From Subtercola boreus (GTDB lineage: Bacteria; Actinomycetota; Actinomycetes; Actinomycetales; Microbacteriaceae): DNA of 64,000 nucleotides. The translations under genes were made by a program, and so were the position numbers. The notes beneath the pieces are model-generated. The model was not told the origin of the DNA. It did not search any database and saw nothing but the letters and a program-made list of their open reading frames with translations. This document shows positions 1 to 8,525 of this stretch, piece after piece; position 1 is the first letter of the stretch, and each line of letters opens with the position of its first letter. The stretch is taken from positions 264,406-328,405 of the forward strand of contig NZ_NBXD01000030.1 in the NCBI RefSeq assembly GCF_003399645.1, in the 5' to 3' direction.

Positions 1-18
1 AGCTGGGTGAGTGCTCGG

Positions 19-34
19 ATGTGACCGGTCACAT
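19..34. promoter_or_regulatory. LacI-type operator palindrome
   Basis: ATGTGACCGGTCACAT is a perfect 16-bp palindrome with the central CG step typical of LacI-family operators. A half copy, ACCGGTCACAT, recurs at 59-69, about 35 bp away centre to centre, so looping or cooperative binding is possible. The sites lie just beyond the end of the left-reading lacI-type gene at 118-1125. They would therefore control a gene to the left of the window rather than lacI itself. The palindrome is seen directly; its assignment to this repressor is inferred from adjacency and operator style. Confidence 0.6.
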
Positions 35-117
35 GTGAGTGTGTTCATCATCTGGCGAACCGGTCACATCTGTCAACCCACGGTCTCGAGATTCAGCGCG
101 GCCTTCCGGACGGGCGC

Positions 118-1125
118 CTACCGGTCGAGCGGAGCCGCTGTCGATTCGCGCACGACGAGACGGGGCAGAATGGGCCTTTCGTCGTATTCCTCGCCCCTCA
201 GTCGGGCAAGGAGGAAGAAGATCGTGCGCCTGCCCAATTCGGAGAAATCCTGATGGATGGTCGTCAGGGGTGGGGTGAAGAACTGAGCTTCGGGAAAGTC
301 GTCGAATCCGACAACACTGATGTCGCGGGGAATCTGGACCCCGAACTCACGACAGGCGCGCATGAACCCGAGGGCCATCGAATCGCTTCCCGCGAAGACC
401 CCGGTGAACCGCCGTTCAGCGAGCGAGCTGAGACCCGCCGCATAGCCGGAGGCGGCAGTCCAGTCGCCCGCCAACGGCGTGTGGACCGGCAATCCGCGCG
501 CCGACAGCTCCTCGATGTATCCGTCTATACGCGCCTCTGCGAGAACCCAGGAGTGTGGTCCCGCTATGTGCACGATCTCCCGGTGTCCGAGTTCCGCCAG
601 ATGCGCGACGGCGGCGCGCGCGCCAGCGATCTGGTCCATCACCAGCACGTTCGGTTCACCGCCGGAACCCAGTGTCACCAGGGGGATCTCGAGATTCAGC
701 GACGAAAGAGCCGCGAGCGCGCGCTCCTGGGGAACCAGCACGATGAGTGCCTCCACGGCATGACCCCGCAGATAGTCGATGCTGGATCGCACATCGGCCG
801 GATCGTTCGAGCGCAGATTGGTGATACTGAGGCTGTAACCGGCATCCCGGGCAGCCATCTCGATGGCGGTCAGTGCGGTCCCGGGGCCCATGAGAGCGCT
901 GGGGGCGGCCAGCACCCCGATCGTTCGGGACCGGCTCGTCGACAGGGCGCGGGCCGTACGGTTCGGGCTGTAACCCAACCGGTCCACGAACGCCTGCACG
1001 TGCTGGCGCGTCGACTCAGAGACTCGCGTGCTGCCATTGAGAACCCGGGAGACGGTCTGGTAGGAGACGCCCGCCTCACGAGCGACGTCGCGGATGTTCA
1101 GCGCTCGGGCCTCCGGCTCTTCCAC
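118..1125 (-). CDS. LacI-family transcriptional regulator
   Basis: This 335-residue protein has the standard LacI/GalR layout. The N-terminal helix-turn-helix (residues about 9-32, with the core VSYQTVSRVLNGS) is followed by a hinge and a periplasmic-binding-protein-like sugar domain. The length is normal for the family. The GTG start at 1125 follows a GGAGGGG ribosome site eight bases upstream. The near-perfect palindrome at 19-34 suggests it represses a carbohydrate gene set lying to the left of the window. No effector can be named from sequence. Confidence 0.93.
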   Translation of the reverse strand: MEEPEARALNIRDVAREAGVSYQTVSRVLNGSTRVSESTRQHVQAFVDRLGYSPNRTARALSTSRSRTIGVLAAPSALMGPGTALTAIEMAARDAGYSLSITNLRSNDPADVRSSIDYLRGHAVEALIVLVPQERALAALSSLNLEIPLVTLGSGGEPNVLVMDQIAGARAAVAHLAELGHREIVHIAGPHSWVLAEARIDGYIEELSARGLPVHTPLAGDWTAASGYAAGLSSLAERRFTGVFAGSDSMALGFMRACREFGVQIPRDISVVGFDDFPEAQFFTPPLTTIHQDFSELGRRTIFFLLARLRGEEYDERPILPRLVVRESTAAPLDR

Positions 1126-1316
1126 GAGTCAAGCCCCTCCCCACTCTGTTCGCTGTGCGATACCGAATCGGTCAAGGTTAGCGAACAGGCGCTGGGTGCA
1201 TGGTGACCGCCCGTGCCGTGGGCATCGCGACAATACGACGGCCCTGACCCTGATCGTCTTTCTGCTGTGTCACTCTTATCACGCATGCTGAATATCGGGT
1301 GAACGAAGGAGCGGCA

Positions 1317-1358
1317 GTGAGTGCAGCAGTGAAGCTCAGCGCAGCGGCTCCAGCGTGA
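1317..1358 (+). CDS. Putative 13-residue leader peptide ahead of the ParA-like gene
   Basis: A GTG-initiated reading frame, VSAAVKLSAAAPA, sits behind a strong GAAGGAG ribosome site (1305-1311). Its TGA stop overlaps the GTG start of the ParA-like gene (GTGA, 1355-1358). The downstream gene has no good ribosome site of its own, so translational coupling through this short frame is plausible. It could also be the result of a misplaced start of the main gene, but the two frames differ, which argues against a simple N-terminal extension. Confidence 0.4.
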   Translation: MSAAVKLSAAAPA

Positions 1359-2119
1359 AAGTCATCGCGGTCTACAGCACGAAGGGCGGGGTCGGCAAGA
1401 CAACCGCGGCGGTGAATCTGGCGTGGGAAGCAGCCCACGACTTTCGGGTACTTCTCTGGGACCTCGACCCGCAGGGCGCGGCCACCTACCTCCTGCAGGT
1501 GAAGCCGAAGGTCAAGGGCGGCGTGGCCGGCCTCGTCGACGGGCGCACCCGCCTGGGGGCGGCGATCCGTTCGACCACCATCAACCGACTCGACGTGCTG
1601 CCCGCCGACACCAGCTACCGTGACCTCGACCTCACTCTCGACCAGAACAAGAAACCGTCCGAACGCATCAAACGGCTTCTCGAGGCGGTGACCGGCGACT
1701 ATGACGTCGTCATTCTCGACTGCCCGCCCGGCGCCGGTCTCGTGGCAGAGAACGCCCTGCACGCCGCCGACCTTGTCGTCGTGCCGCTCGTGCCGTCACC
1801 GCTGTCGCTCCGCTCCCTCGAGCAGGTCACCGAATTCGTGCACTCGTCACCGTCGCGCCCCCCTGTGCTCGCTTTTCTCTCGATGGTCGACCGCCGAAAG
1901 ACCCAGCATCGGGATGCGGTCGTCACCATGCCGAAAGAGAACCCGGTCGTCTCGAACATCGTCGTGCCCAGCACAGTGACGATCGAGCGAATGGGATCCG
2001 ACCGGGCGCCCGTCGGTTCATTCGCGCCCCACACCGAAGCAGCTCACGCCTACAGCGAGCTCTGGGTGCGCATCCAGTCCCTCATCAAAGCCCGGCAGCG
2101 AAAACGAAAGCACTCATGA
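1355..2119 (+). CDS. ParA/MinD-family ATPase
   Basis: This 254-residue protein carries the deviant Walker A motif KGGVGKTT at residues 10-17, a Walker A' region around DLDPQGA, and a Walker B-like segment VVILDCPPG near residue 125. These define the ParA/MinD/SIMIBI ATPases that partition DNA or position large assemblies. No ParB or centromere-like array is adjacent, so it is probably an orphan ParA rather than the chromosomal partition protein. It overlaps the following aldo/keto reductase by ATGA, so the two are translated together. The GTG start has a poor ribosome site, and a small upstream frame may supply the ribosomes. Confidence 0.85.
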   Translation: MKVIAVYSTKGGVGKTTAAVNLAWEAAHDFRVLLWDLDPQGAATYLLQVKPKVKGGVAGLVDGRTRLGAAIRSTTINRLDVLPADTSYRDLDLTLDQNKKPSERIKRLLEAVTGDYDVVILDCPPGAGLVAENALHAADLVVVPLVPSPLSLRSLEQVTEFVHSSPSRPPVLAFLSMVDRRKTQHRDAVVTMPKENPVVSNIVVPSTVTIERMGSDRAPVGSFAPHTEAAHAYSELWVRIQSLIKARQRKRKHS

Positions 2120-2928
2120 TCTCCTTCCCGAATGGCACCACCGTTCCGTCTCTCGGGCAGGGAACCTGGAACATGGGCGACTCCCCCACCATCCGGGGCG
2201 CCGAGATCGACGCGATCCGCACCGGTGTCGACCTTGGTCTGACCGTGATCGACACCGCGGAGATGTACGGCAACGGCCGAAGCGAGGAACTCGTCGGCGA
2301 GGCCATCAGTGGCCGCCGCGACGACGTCTTTCTGGTGAGCAAGGTGCTGCCCTCGAACGCCTCGGCGAAGGGAACCGTCGAGGCGTGCCACGCCAGCCTC
2401 CGCCGCCTGGGTACCGACCGGCTCGACCTGTACCTGCTGCACTGGCGTGGCCGGCATCCGCTGGAGGAGACCGTGGCGGCCTTCGAGGCCCTCGTGGCAG
2501 ACGGATCGATCCGCGCCTGGGGTGTGAGCAACCTCGACACCTCAGACCTCCAACAGCTACCCCCGGGCTGCCAGACCGACCAGGTGCTCTACAACCTCAG
2601 CCGCCGTGGCCCCGAGTTCGATTTGCTCCCCTGGACCACCTCGGTCGGTATGCCCGTGATGGCGTACTCCCCCGTCGAGCAGGGCCGGCTGCTGGATGAG
2701 CCCGCACTCGCCGACATCGCCCGGGAACTCGGCGCGACACCCGCACAGGTCGCGCTGGCCTGGTCCATGCGGAACGGTTCTGTGCTGGCCATTCCGAAAG
2801 CTTCGACCGCCCAGCACGTTCGTGAGAATGCCGCCGCCCGCGATCTCCACCTGAGTGCAGCCGACCTGAAACGCCTCGATGACGCCTTTCCGCCGCCCGT
2901 TCGCTCGGTGCCCCTCGAAATGCTCTGA
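2116..2928 (+). CDS. Aldo/keto reductase
   Basis: This 270-residue NADP-dependent aldo/keto reductase has a TIM-barrel fold. The catalytic tetrad is visible: Asp and Tyr in DTAEMYG, Lys in VSKVLP, and His in LLHWRG. The C-terminal cofactor-binding segment AIPKAST is also present. Its ATG overlaps the ParA-like stop by four bases, so it belongs to the same transcript. Pairing with a ParA ATPase has no obvious metabolic logic. The substrate is not predictable beyond a carbonyl compound. Confidence 0.92.
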   Translation: MISFPNGTTVPSLGQGTWNMGDSPTIRGAEIDAIRTGVDLGLTVIDTAEMYGNGRSEELVGEAISGRRDDVFLVSKVLPSNASAKGTVEACHASLRRLGTDRLDLYLLHWRGRHPLEETVAAFEALVADGSIRAWGVSNLDTSDLQQLPPGCQTDQVLYNLSRRGPEFDLLPWTTSVGMPVMAYSPVEQGRLLDEPALADIARELGATPAQVALAWSMRNGSVLAIPKASTAQHVRENAAARDLHLSAADLKRLDDAFPPPVRSVPLEML

Positions 2929-2998
2929 GGGACGAGAGCCGCTCTGCTCAGATTGTGAGGATGACGCATCAGCGCATCAGCGGCGCCCGACAAGGCGG

Positions 2999-3568
2999 TC
3001 AGATGCGTGAGAGTTCACTCCGGAGCAGTGTGACCCGGGCCAGAACGTGCTCCGTCAGCGTCGTCGAGTCGTCGGCGGCCACCCAGGCGTCGTAGCCGCC
3101 GTAGTACGCCCTGATTCCGAGGTCGGCCAGCACCCCCGCCCGCAGCGGGTCGACGCCGTGCCCGAGGAGGGCATCCTCCAGCGCCGACGTGATCGCCGAA
3201 CGCTTGAAGATCGCCCGCTCGTTCAGCTCGGGGCTGGCGGCGAGGATCGGATCGAGGATGCGCCCCGTCGCGCGGTGCTGTTCGGTGTGCGCGCCCGACA
3301 GGATGCGCACACCGTTCACCATGAGCTCTGTCGGGCCCGCACCCTCAACCGCTTCATCGACACCCCGCCTCACGAGGGCTGTGAGTTCATCCTGCGCCTG
3401 GAACACGATCTCCCGTTTGTCGGCGAAGAGGCGGAAGAGCGTCGTCTTGGTCAGACCGGCCCGTTCGGCGATCTGCGCCGTCGTCGTCGCCTCATAGCCG
3501 TGTTCGGCGAAGAGTTCGAGGGCGGCGCGCAGGAGCCTCCCCTGCGCATCCGGCTCCCATCGACCCAT
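2999..3568 (-). CDS. TetR-family repressor
   Basis: This is a 189-residue regulator. Its N-terminal TetR helix-turn-helix (residues about 10-55, with QIAERAGLTKTTLFRLFADK) is followed by a variable ligand domain. It is divergent from an NAD-dependent epimerase, and the 88-bp gap between them contains two 17-bp imperfect palindromes in tandem. Autorepression and control of the neighbouring oxidoreductase are therefore the likely roles. The ligand is unknown. Confidence 0.93.
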   Translation of the reverse strand: MGRWEPDAQGRLLRAALELFAEHGYEATTTAQIAERAGLTKTTLFRLFADKREIVFQAQDELTALVRRGVDEAVEGAGPTELMVNGVRILSGAHTEQHRATGRILDPILAASPELNERAIFKRSAITSALEDALLGHGVDPLRAGVLADLGIRAYYGGYDAWVAADDSTTLTEHVLARVTLLRSELSRI

Positions 3569-3584
3569 GCTCTGATCATAGCTG

Positions 3585-3631
3585 ATGCTACTCAGTCACA
3601 TCAGGTGTATGGTGATGTTACCGAGTCACAT
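3585..3631. promoter_or_regulatory. Paired TetR operators in the divergent promoter
   Basis: Two copies of TGATGYTACYSAGTCACAT begin at 3583 and 3613, exactly 30 bp apart, and match at 16 of 19 positions. Each contains the imperfect palindrome ATGYTAC-N3-GTCACAT (3585-3601 and 3615-3631), the usual size for a TetR dimer site. The sites lie between the TetR start at 3568 and the epimerase start at 3657. The 30-bp phase puts both on roughly the same face of the helix. Confidence 0.7.
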
Positions 3632-3656
3632 AAGCGACTCGATGAGAGGAACCATC

Positions 3657-4538
3657 ATGAAGGTCTTCATCACCGGCGCGTCGGGCTGGATCGGCACTGC
3701 GCTCACCCGTGAGCTCATCGGTGCTGGCCACGGGGTGACCGGGCTGGCCCGGTCGGAGGCCTCGGCCGCGAGGATCCGGGACCTCGGAGGCACGGCCGTC
3801 CTCGGCGGTATGCACGACCACGACCTGATCGTCGCTCAGGCAGCACAAGCCGACGCGACCGCACATCTGGCGTTCACGCTCGACTTCTCTGCTTTCGAAG
3901 AGACCGTCGAGAACGAACTGGCGCTGATCGCCAAGCTGCACACCGCCCTCGCGGGAAGCGGGAAGGCGTTCGTCGCGGCATCCGGCACGCCCATTCTTGA
4001 GGGACGGATGGCGACCGAGGCCGATCACCTCGACCCGACCGGGCCGGCCGGTGCCCGCGCGCAGACCGCCGACGCCGTCCTGGCGCTCTCGGAGAGCGGC
4101 ATCCGTTCTGCTCTGGTGCGCATGCCCCGAACCGTGCACGGCGAGGGAGACCGCAACGGCCTGATCGCCGCCCTGGTCGGGCTGGACCGCCAGTTGGGCA
4201 CGGCCGCCTACGTCGGCGACGGCCGGAACCGGTGGCCCGCGGTGCACATCGGTGACGCCGGCCGACTGTTCCTCCTCGCGATCGAGCGGGCACCCGCCGG
4301 GGCTGTGCTGCACGCCGTCGGCGAGGAGGGCGTGGCCATGCGCGACGTCGCAGAGGTCATCTCGAGAAAGACGGGACTGCCTGCGGCTGCAGTCGATCCG
4401 GCGCAGCTGGGCGTGTTCGGCGCCCTGCTCGGCGGGGACCAGCCCGCCGAGAGCGACACCACCCGCAGGCTCCTCGGCTGGGAACCGACCGGCCCGACGC
4501 TGCTGGAAGACCTCGAGGCCGGGTACTACACCGCGTGA
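3657..4538 (+). CDS. NAD-dependent epimerase/dehydratase-like SDR
   Basis: This 293-residue protein has an N-terminal Rossmann motif TGASGWIG (residues about 6-13) typical of extended or atypical short-chain dehydrogenases. A longer frame reaches back to 3585. The ATG at 3657 follows a GAGAGGA ribosome site and starts immediately at the Rossmann strand, so it is preferred. The canonical YxxxK catalytic pair is not obvious, which is common in atypical SDRs. It is probably repressed by the divergent TetR. Its 3' end overlaps the convergent DUF4436 gene by 13 bp. Confidence 0.88.
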   Translation: MKVFITGASGWIGTALTRELIGAGHGVTGLARSEASAARIRDLGGTAVLGGMHDHDLIVAQAAQADATAHLAFTLDFSAFEETVENELALIAKLHTALAGSGKAFVAASGTPILEGRMATEADHLDPTGPAGARAQTADAVLALSESGIRSALVRMPRTVHGEGDRNGLIAALVGLDRQLGTAAYVGDGRNRWPAVHIGDAGRLFLLAIERAPAGAVLHAVGEEGVAMRDVAEVISRKTGLPAAAVDPAQLGVFGALLGGDQPAESDTTRRLLGWEPTGPTLLEDLEAGYYTA

Positions 4539-5509
4539 GGCGGGTTGCTCGGGGACGGGTCGGGCGGGGCCGGCTCGCGCGGCTCAGGCCCACGGGGGGA
4601 GGCGCAGGTGCCCCACCGGTTCCAGGCGAGCACGTAGATCGTGAGCCCTGTGACGAGCCCGACGATCACCCAGAGCACGACGAGGTAGTCGATCCACGAT
4701 CCGACCGGCGGTGAGCCGGGGAGAAAGTTGCGGAGCGGGATGACGGCGAAGAGCATCGCGCCGATCCAGCTCGTGAGGGTGGCCTCGACCCTGCGTCGAC
4801 CGGTGTAGGCGCTGATCGCCACGAACAGCACCAGCACCGGGGTCGCCGCCATCAGCCCGAGCAGAACAATGCCGAATGCGACCGTGCTGGCCGACCGCGT
4901 GGCGGTGATCTCCACCGTCGGCAAGGCTTGTTCGCCGCTGGCTGTTGTAACACTGTTGTCACTGGGCTTCGTCTGGGTATTGAGCTGCCACCCCGGCACC
5001 GTGTCGTCCAGGCACACCTCTGTGGGAACACCGACGCGTTCATCGCCCTCCCCCGTGTAAGCCAAAGTGGTCAGGTGGGCCCGGTAGCTGTCGAAGGGCC
5101 ACTCCTCCACGATTCCCTCGGCATAGTCCGACTGGGTAGAGCTGCCGAGCGCCTCGCCCTCCGGGAACGTCAAGACACTCGACCCATCGACCGGAAAGGT
5201 CAGCAGGTTGACGGTCTGGTTGGCCGTGTAGCCGTCGGGCGAGAGAAGACGGTCCGGCAGCTTCAGCGTCAGCTGGAACTGTATCCGCTGGTTCGCCGCG
5301 TTCACTGCCGCGGGCTGGAGTTCCACCTTGACCAGGTCGTCGCCGTTGAGGCGCTCGTCGCCCTTGACGACCACCACGCATCCGTTGCTCGACTCCCGCA
5401 GCCCGCCCGCATAGAGCAGCACGACCGTCGCGTAGACGAGCGCCGCCACGAGAACAGCGACGACCGGCACCAGCCACCGGCGCCGGCCCCCCACGCGTTC
5501 CACGGTCAT
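4526..5509 (-). CDS. DUF4436 family membrane protein
   Basis: This 327-residue membrane protein has one N-terminal helix (residues about 12-34), an extracytoplasmic domain of about 180 residues, and three C-terminal helices from about residue 215 onward. It ends in a Pro-rich cytoplasmic tail. The layout matches the actinobacterial DUF4436 family, whose function is unknown. The ATG at 5509 is chosen over a much longer frame reaching 5884, because that extension runs antisense-like through the neighbouring dehydrogenase. It overlaps the convergent epimerase by 13 bp. Confidence 0.8.
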   Translation of the reverse strand: MTVERVGGRRRWLVPVVAVLVAALVYATVVLLYAGGLRESSNGCVVVVKGDERLNGDDLVKVELQPAAVNAANQRIQFQLTLKLPDRLLSPDGYTANQTVNLLTFPVDGSSVLTFPEGEALGSSTQSDYAEGIVEEWPFDSYRAHLTTLAYTGEGDERVGVPTEVCLDDTVPGWQLNTQTKPSDNSVTTASGEQALPTVEITATRSASTVAFGIVLLGLMAATPVLVLFVAISAYTGRRRVEATLTSWIGAMLFAVIPLRNFLPGSPPVGSWIDYLVVLWVIVGLVTGLTIYVLAWNRWGTCASPRGPEPREPAPPDPSPSNPPHAV

Positions 5510-5553
5510 CTGCCGAGCATAGCGAGCCGCCGCCTCCACCGAGCGGTGAAACC

Positions 5554-6534
5554 CTAGGGGCCGGCGGGGGCCGCGAACTCGATCTGCGCCTTGATGGTCG
5601 TGGAGGGGTTGTGCGCCGACGAGAGCGCGGAGAGCGCCTCGTCGACGTCGAACACCTGGGTGATGAGCGGGCTCAGGTCGATCTTCGCGCCGGCGAGGAA
5701 GCGCAGCGTCTCGGGCCAGACACCGGGTGAACCGATCGAACCGGTGATCGTCAGCTCCTTCGACTGGATCAGGCCGAGGCGCGCCTCGGCCATGCGACCC
5801 ACGTCGATGCCGATGTAGGCGACGCGGGCGCGGAAGCCGGCGAGCTCCAGCGCCTGCGCCATGACCTCGGGGCGCCCGCTGCACTCGACCACCACGTCGG
5901 CGCCACGGCCGCCCGACTGCGCGAGAACCACGTCAGAAGCGTCACTCGGATGCACGGCAGTGGCCGCACCCAGCTGCACGGCTGTCGCCCGGCGCCCCTC
6001 GGCGGGCTCGACGACGATGACCTGCGCCCCGAGGGCGGATGCGGCCGCCGTCACCGCAAGCCCGATCGGGCCCGCGCCGAGCACGACGAGGGTGTCGCTC
6101 GCGTCGACGTTGCCCACCCGGCGGAGCGCGTAGTACGCCACGCTGAAGGGCTCGACGAGGGCTCCGTCGGCGAAGGAGAGGGCGTCGGGCAGCTTGTGCA
6201 GCCACGACGGCTTGGCGACGAAGTACTCAGCGGCCGCGCCCGAGATCGAGAACCCGAAGTGGTCGGCGCCGATGACGCACTCCCCCACGACACGGTCGCC
6301 GACGGCGAACGAGGTCACGCGCGAACCGACCGCGGCCACCTCGCCCGACCACTCGTGGCCGGGAATGAGCGGGTAGCTGAACGGGATGATGTACCGACCC
6401 TCGAGCAGGTCGATGTCGGAGTGGCACACCCCCACCCGGCGGGCCGCGACGAGCACCTCGTCTTCGGCGATCGACGGCACGGCGAGAGAGACGACCTCCG
6501 CGACATCCTGAACCGTGTACTGCAGAGCTTTCAT
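5554..6534 (-). CDS. Zinc-binding alcohol dehydrogenase (MDR family)
   Basis: This 326-residue medium-chain dehydrogenase has catalytic zinc ligands in GVCHSDID and GHEWSGE, and a Rossmann motif GAGPIG near residue 160. The four-cysteine structural zinc loop seen in its upstream neighbour is missing. The protein is correspondingly slightly short. The start at 6534 overlaps the upstream dehydrogenase stop by ATGA, so it is the last gene of the M24 gene set. It probably oxidises a polyol or secondary alcohol; the substrate is unknown. Confidence 0.9.
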   Translation of the reverse strand: MKALQYTVQDVAEVVSLAVPSIAEDEVLVAARRVGVCHSDIDLLEGRYIIPFSYPLIPGHEWSGEVAAVGSRVTSFAVGDRVVGECVIGADHFGFSISGAAAEYFVAKPSWLHKLPDALSFADGALVEPFSVAYYALRRVGNVDASDTLVVLGAGPIGLAVTAAASALGAQVIVVEPAEGRRATAVQLGAATAVHPSDASDVVLAQSGGRGADVVVECSGRPEVMAQALELAGFRARVAYIGIDVGRMAEARLGLIQSKELTITGSIGSPGVWPETLRFLAGAKIDLSPLITQVFDVDEALSALSSAHNPSTTIKAQIEFAAPAGP

Positions 6535-7589
6535 CGTGCGTTCACCAGAACCTTCACTTGGTCGCCGGAGGGCGAGAGCAGCGTTTCGAAGCCCTTGTCG
6601 ACGACGTCTTCCATCGCGATCTGGGCGCTCACCACCTTCTCGACGGGGTAGCGGCCGCGGGCGATGAGGTCGACGATGCGGGGCCAGTCGGTGACGGGGT
6701 AGCACCAGGTGCCGGCGAGGGTGATGTCGTGCTCCGAGAGCACCATCGGGTCGATCGCGGCGGCCCTGGTGTGCAGGCCGGTCTGCGAGATGCGGCCGGC
6801 ACTCCGCACGGCGGCGAGGGTGGTGTTGAGGGCGCGCTCGTTGCCCGAGCACTCGATCGCGGCATCCACTCCGACACCCCCGTTCAGATCTTTGAGGTAC
6901 GCGGCGACGTCGATCTGTGTCGGGTCGAGTACCTCGCCGACATCCAGCGACCGGGCGAGCGCGGCGCGAACAGGGTTGACCTCCGAGATGAAGACGGTGG
7001 CGCCGAGGGATGCGGCGTAGAGCGACGCGAGCGCCCCGATCGGACCGGCACCGGTGATGAGCACCGAGTCACCGGGGCGCACCTGGGCCGTGTCGACTCC
7101 GTAGGCGGCGACAGCACCGGGCTCGACCAGGGCTCCCTGCAGGTCACTGACGCTGTCGGGCAGCACACTGACGTGGCTGGCCGGAACGACGGCCAGTTCG
7201 GCGATGCCGCCCCACGCGAAGCTGAGCCCGACGCAGGCCATCTTCTGGCAGAGGTGGTTGAGGCCTCGGCGGCAGTAGTAGCAGGTGCCGCAGAAGAGCA
7301 GGGGCATGACCGAGACGCGCTGGCCGGGACTCAGGTGGGTGATGCCGCTGCCGACCTCCACGATCTCGGCCGAGAACTCGTGGCCGAGGATCTGCGGGGC
7401 GGTCGACCCGTTCAGCGGATGCGGCGCCGAAGGGATGACGATCGGCCCCATCGCGTACTCGTGCAGGTCGGTGCCGCAGACCCCGCACCAGTACGGCTTC
7501 AGCAGAACGTCGAATGCGCCCACTTCGGTGGGGTCGGCGACGTTCTCGACCCTGATGTCTTTTGCGCCGTGGAAGACCGCTGCCTTCAT
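6531..7589 (-). CDS. 2,3-butanediol/sorbitol-type zinc alcohol dehydrogenase
   Basis: This 352-residue MDR dehydrogenase has catalytic zinc residues in GVCGTDLHE and GHEFSAE. The full structural zinc loop CGTCYYCRRGLNHLC is present, as is the nucleotide motif GAGPIG. Its overall length and Cys spacing fit the butanediol/threonine/sorbitol dehydrogenase branch. It overlaps the following dehydrogenase by four bases and sits 39 bp downstream of the 3-hydroxyisobutyrate-dehydrogenase-like gene. Two related dehydrogenases in one operon suggest successive oxidations, or two epimers of the same substrate. Confidence 0.92.
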   Translation of the reverse strand: MKAAVFHGAKDIRVENVADPTEVGAFDVLLKPYWCGVCGTDLHEYAMGPIVIPSAPHPLNGSTAPQILGHEFSAEIVEVGSGITHLSPGQRVSVMPLLFCGTCYYCRRGLNHLCQKMACVGLSFAWGGIAELAVVPASHVSVLPDSVSDLQGALVEPGAVAAYGVDTAQVRPGDSVLITGAGPIGALASLYAASLGATVFISEVNPVRAALARSLDVGEVLDPTQIDVAAYLKDLNGGVGVDAAIECSGNERALNTTLAAVRSAGRISQTGLHTRAAAIDPMVLSEHDITLAGTWCYPVTDWPRIVDLIARGRYPVEKVVSAQIAMEDVVDKGFETLLSPSGDQVKVLVNAR

Positions 7590-7628
7590 CGTGTTCTGCT
7601 CCTTTGCATTGTTCTTCTGAACGAAAAC

Positions 7629-8525
7629 CTACTGGCGGCGCGACCGACCACGCGCGACTTCGGCGATCGACGACCAGTCATCGTCGGCGTGCCCGTCGGC
7701 GATGGCCGCCTCGAACACTTCCCGCAGGTCGGTGGCCAGGGCGAGCGGCACGCCGACCTCGGATGCGGCCCGCTGGGCGAGCCCCAGGTCTTTCAGTCCG
7801 AGTCGGGTCGTGAACCCGGCCGGCTGGTACCGCGCGTCAGCGATGAGTGCCCCGTAGCCTGCGTAGACCGGGCCCGGAAACAGACTGTCGGCCATCAGGT
7901 CGACGAACGTCGACGTACTGACGCCGCTCGCCTCGAGCAGGGTCAGCGACTCCGACATCGCCTGCAGCGCGTGGATGATCAGATAGTTCATCGAGATCTT
8001 CGCCACGTTGGCGGCGGCAGGATCGACGCCGAACGGCCAGATGCGCCGCCCCATCGCCTCGAGCCAGGGCAGGGCGCGGGCGATGCCAGCGTCTGCACCC
8101 GCGGCGAGAATGGTCAGCTGCCCCTTCGAGGCGACGGTCGAGCGGCCGAGAACCGGGGCCGCCACGTAGGCGACACCGTGCTCCCGGTGCAGGCAATCGA
8201 ACATCGTCGCCGCCTCCGTGCTCACGGTCGCCATGTTGACGTGCAGCGATCCGGAGGGTGCGGCGGCCAGAACATCGGCGGTGAACACCTCGGCCACGGC
8301 GGCGTCGTTCGAGAGGATGGAGAACACGAGACCGGTCTGCAGCACGTCGTGCACGCTGTCGGCCTTCGTCGCACCGAGCCCGGCCACAGCATCCGTCGCC
8401 GCCTGCGAGCGGTTCCAGACCGTGACCTCGTGGCCCGTTTCGAGCAGTCGCGAAACCATCGCCTGCCCCATCGTGCCGAGGCCGATGAAGCCGACGCGCG
8501 GCAGGGCGGTTTTCGGCCCGGCCAT
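7629..8525 (-). CDS. 3-hydroxyisobutyrate dehydrogenase-like oxidoreductase
   Basis: This 298-residue beta-hydroxyacid dehydrogenase has an N-terminal Rossmann motif GFIGLGTMGQAM. The Lys/Asn catalytic helix AKISMNYL is near residue 175. The family oxidises 3-hydroxy acids such as hydroxyisobutyrate or tartronate semialdehyde. The ATG at 8525 shares its A with the stop of the M24 gene (TGATG), so translation is coupled. A TTG at 8528 is the only alternative start and less likely. The substrate is unknown, but a hydroxy-acid product of the M24 enzyme is an attractive guess. Confidence 0.9.
   Translation of the reverse strand: MAGPKTALPRVGFIGLGTMGQAMVSRLLETGHEVTVWNRSQAATDAVAGLGATKADSVHDVLQTGLVFSILSNDAAVAEVFTADVLAAAPSGSLHVNMATVSTEAATMFDCLHREHGVAYVAAPVLGRSTVASKGQLTILAAGADAGIARALPWLEAMGRRIWPFGVDPAAANVAKISMNYLIIHALQAMSESLTLLEASGVSTSTFVDLMADSLFPGPVYAGYGALIADARYQPAGFTTRLGLKDLGLAQRAASEVGVPLALATDLREVFEAAIADGHADDDWSSIAEVARGRSRRQ

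Noticed and set aside
1148..1186. GTTCGCT...AGCGAAC inverted repeat upstream of the lacI gene
   Set aside because: The arms are only seven bases with a 25-base spacer, and unlike the palindrome at 19-34. Too weak to call an operator.
5510..5884. N-terminal extension of the DUF4436 gene
   Set aside because: The extension overlaps the dehydrogenase gene in another frame and precedes the natural first membrane helix and start at 5509.
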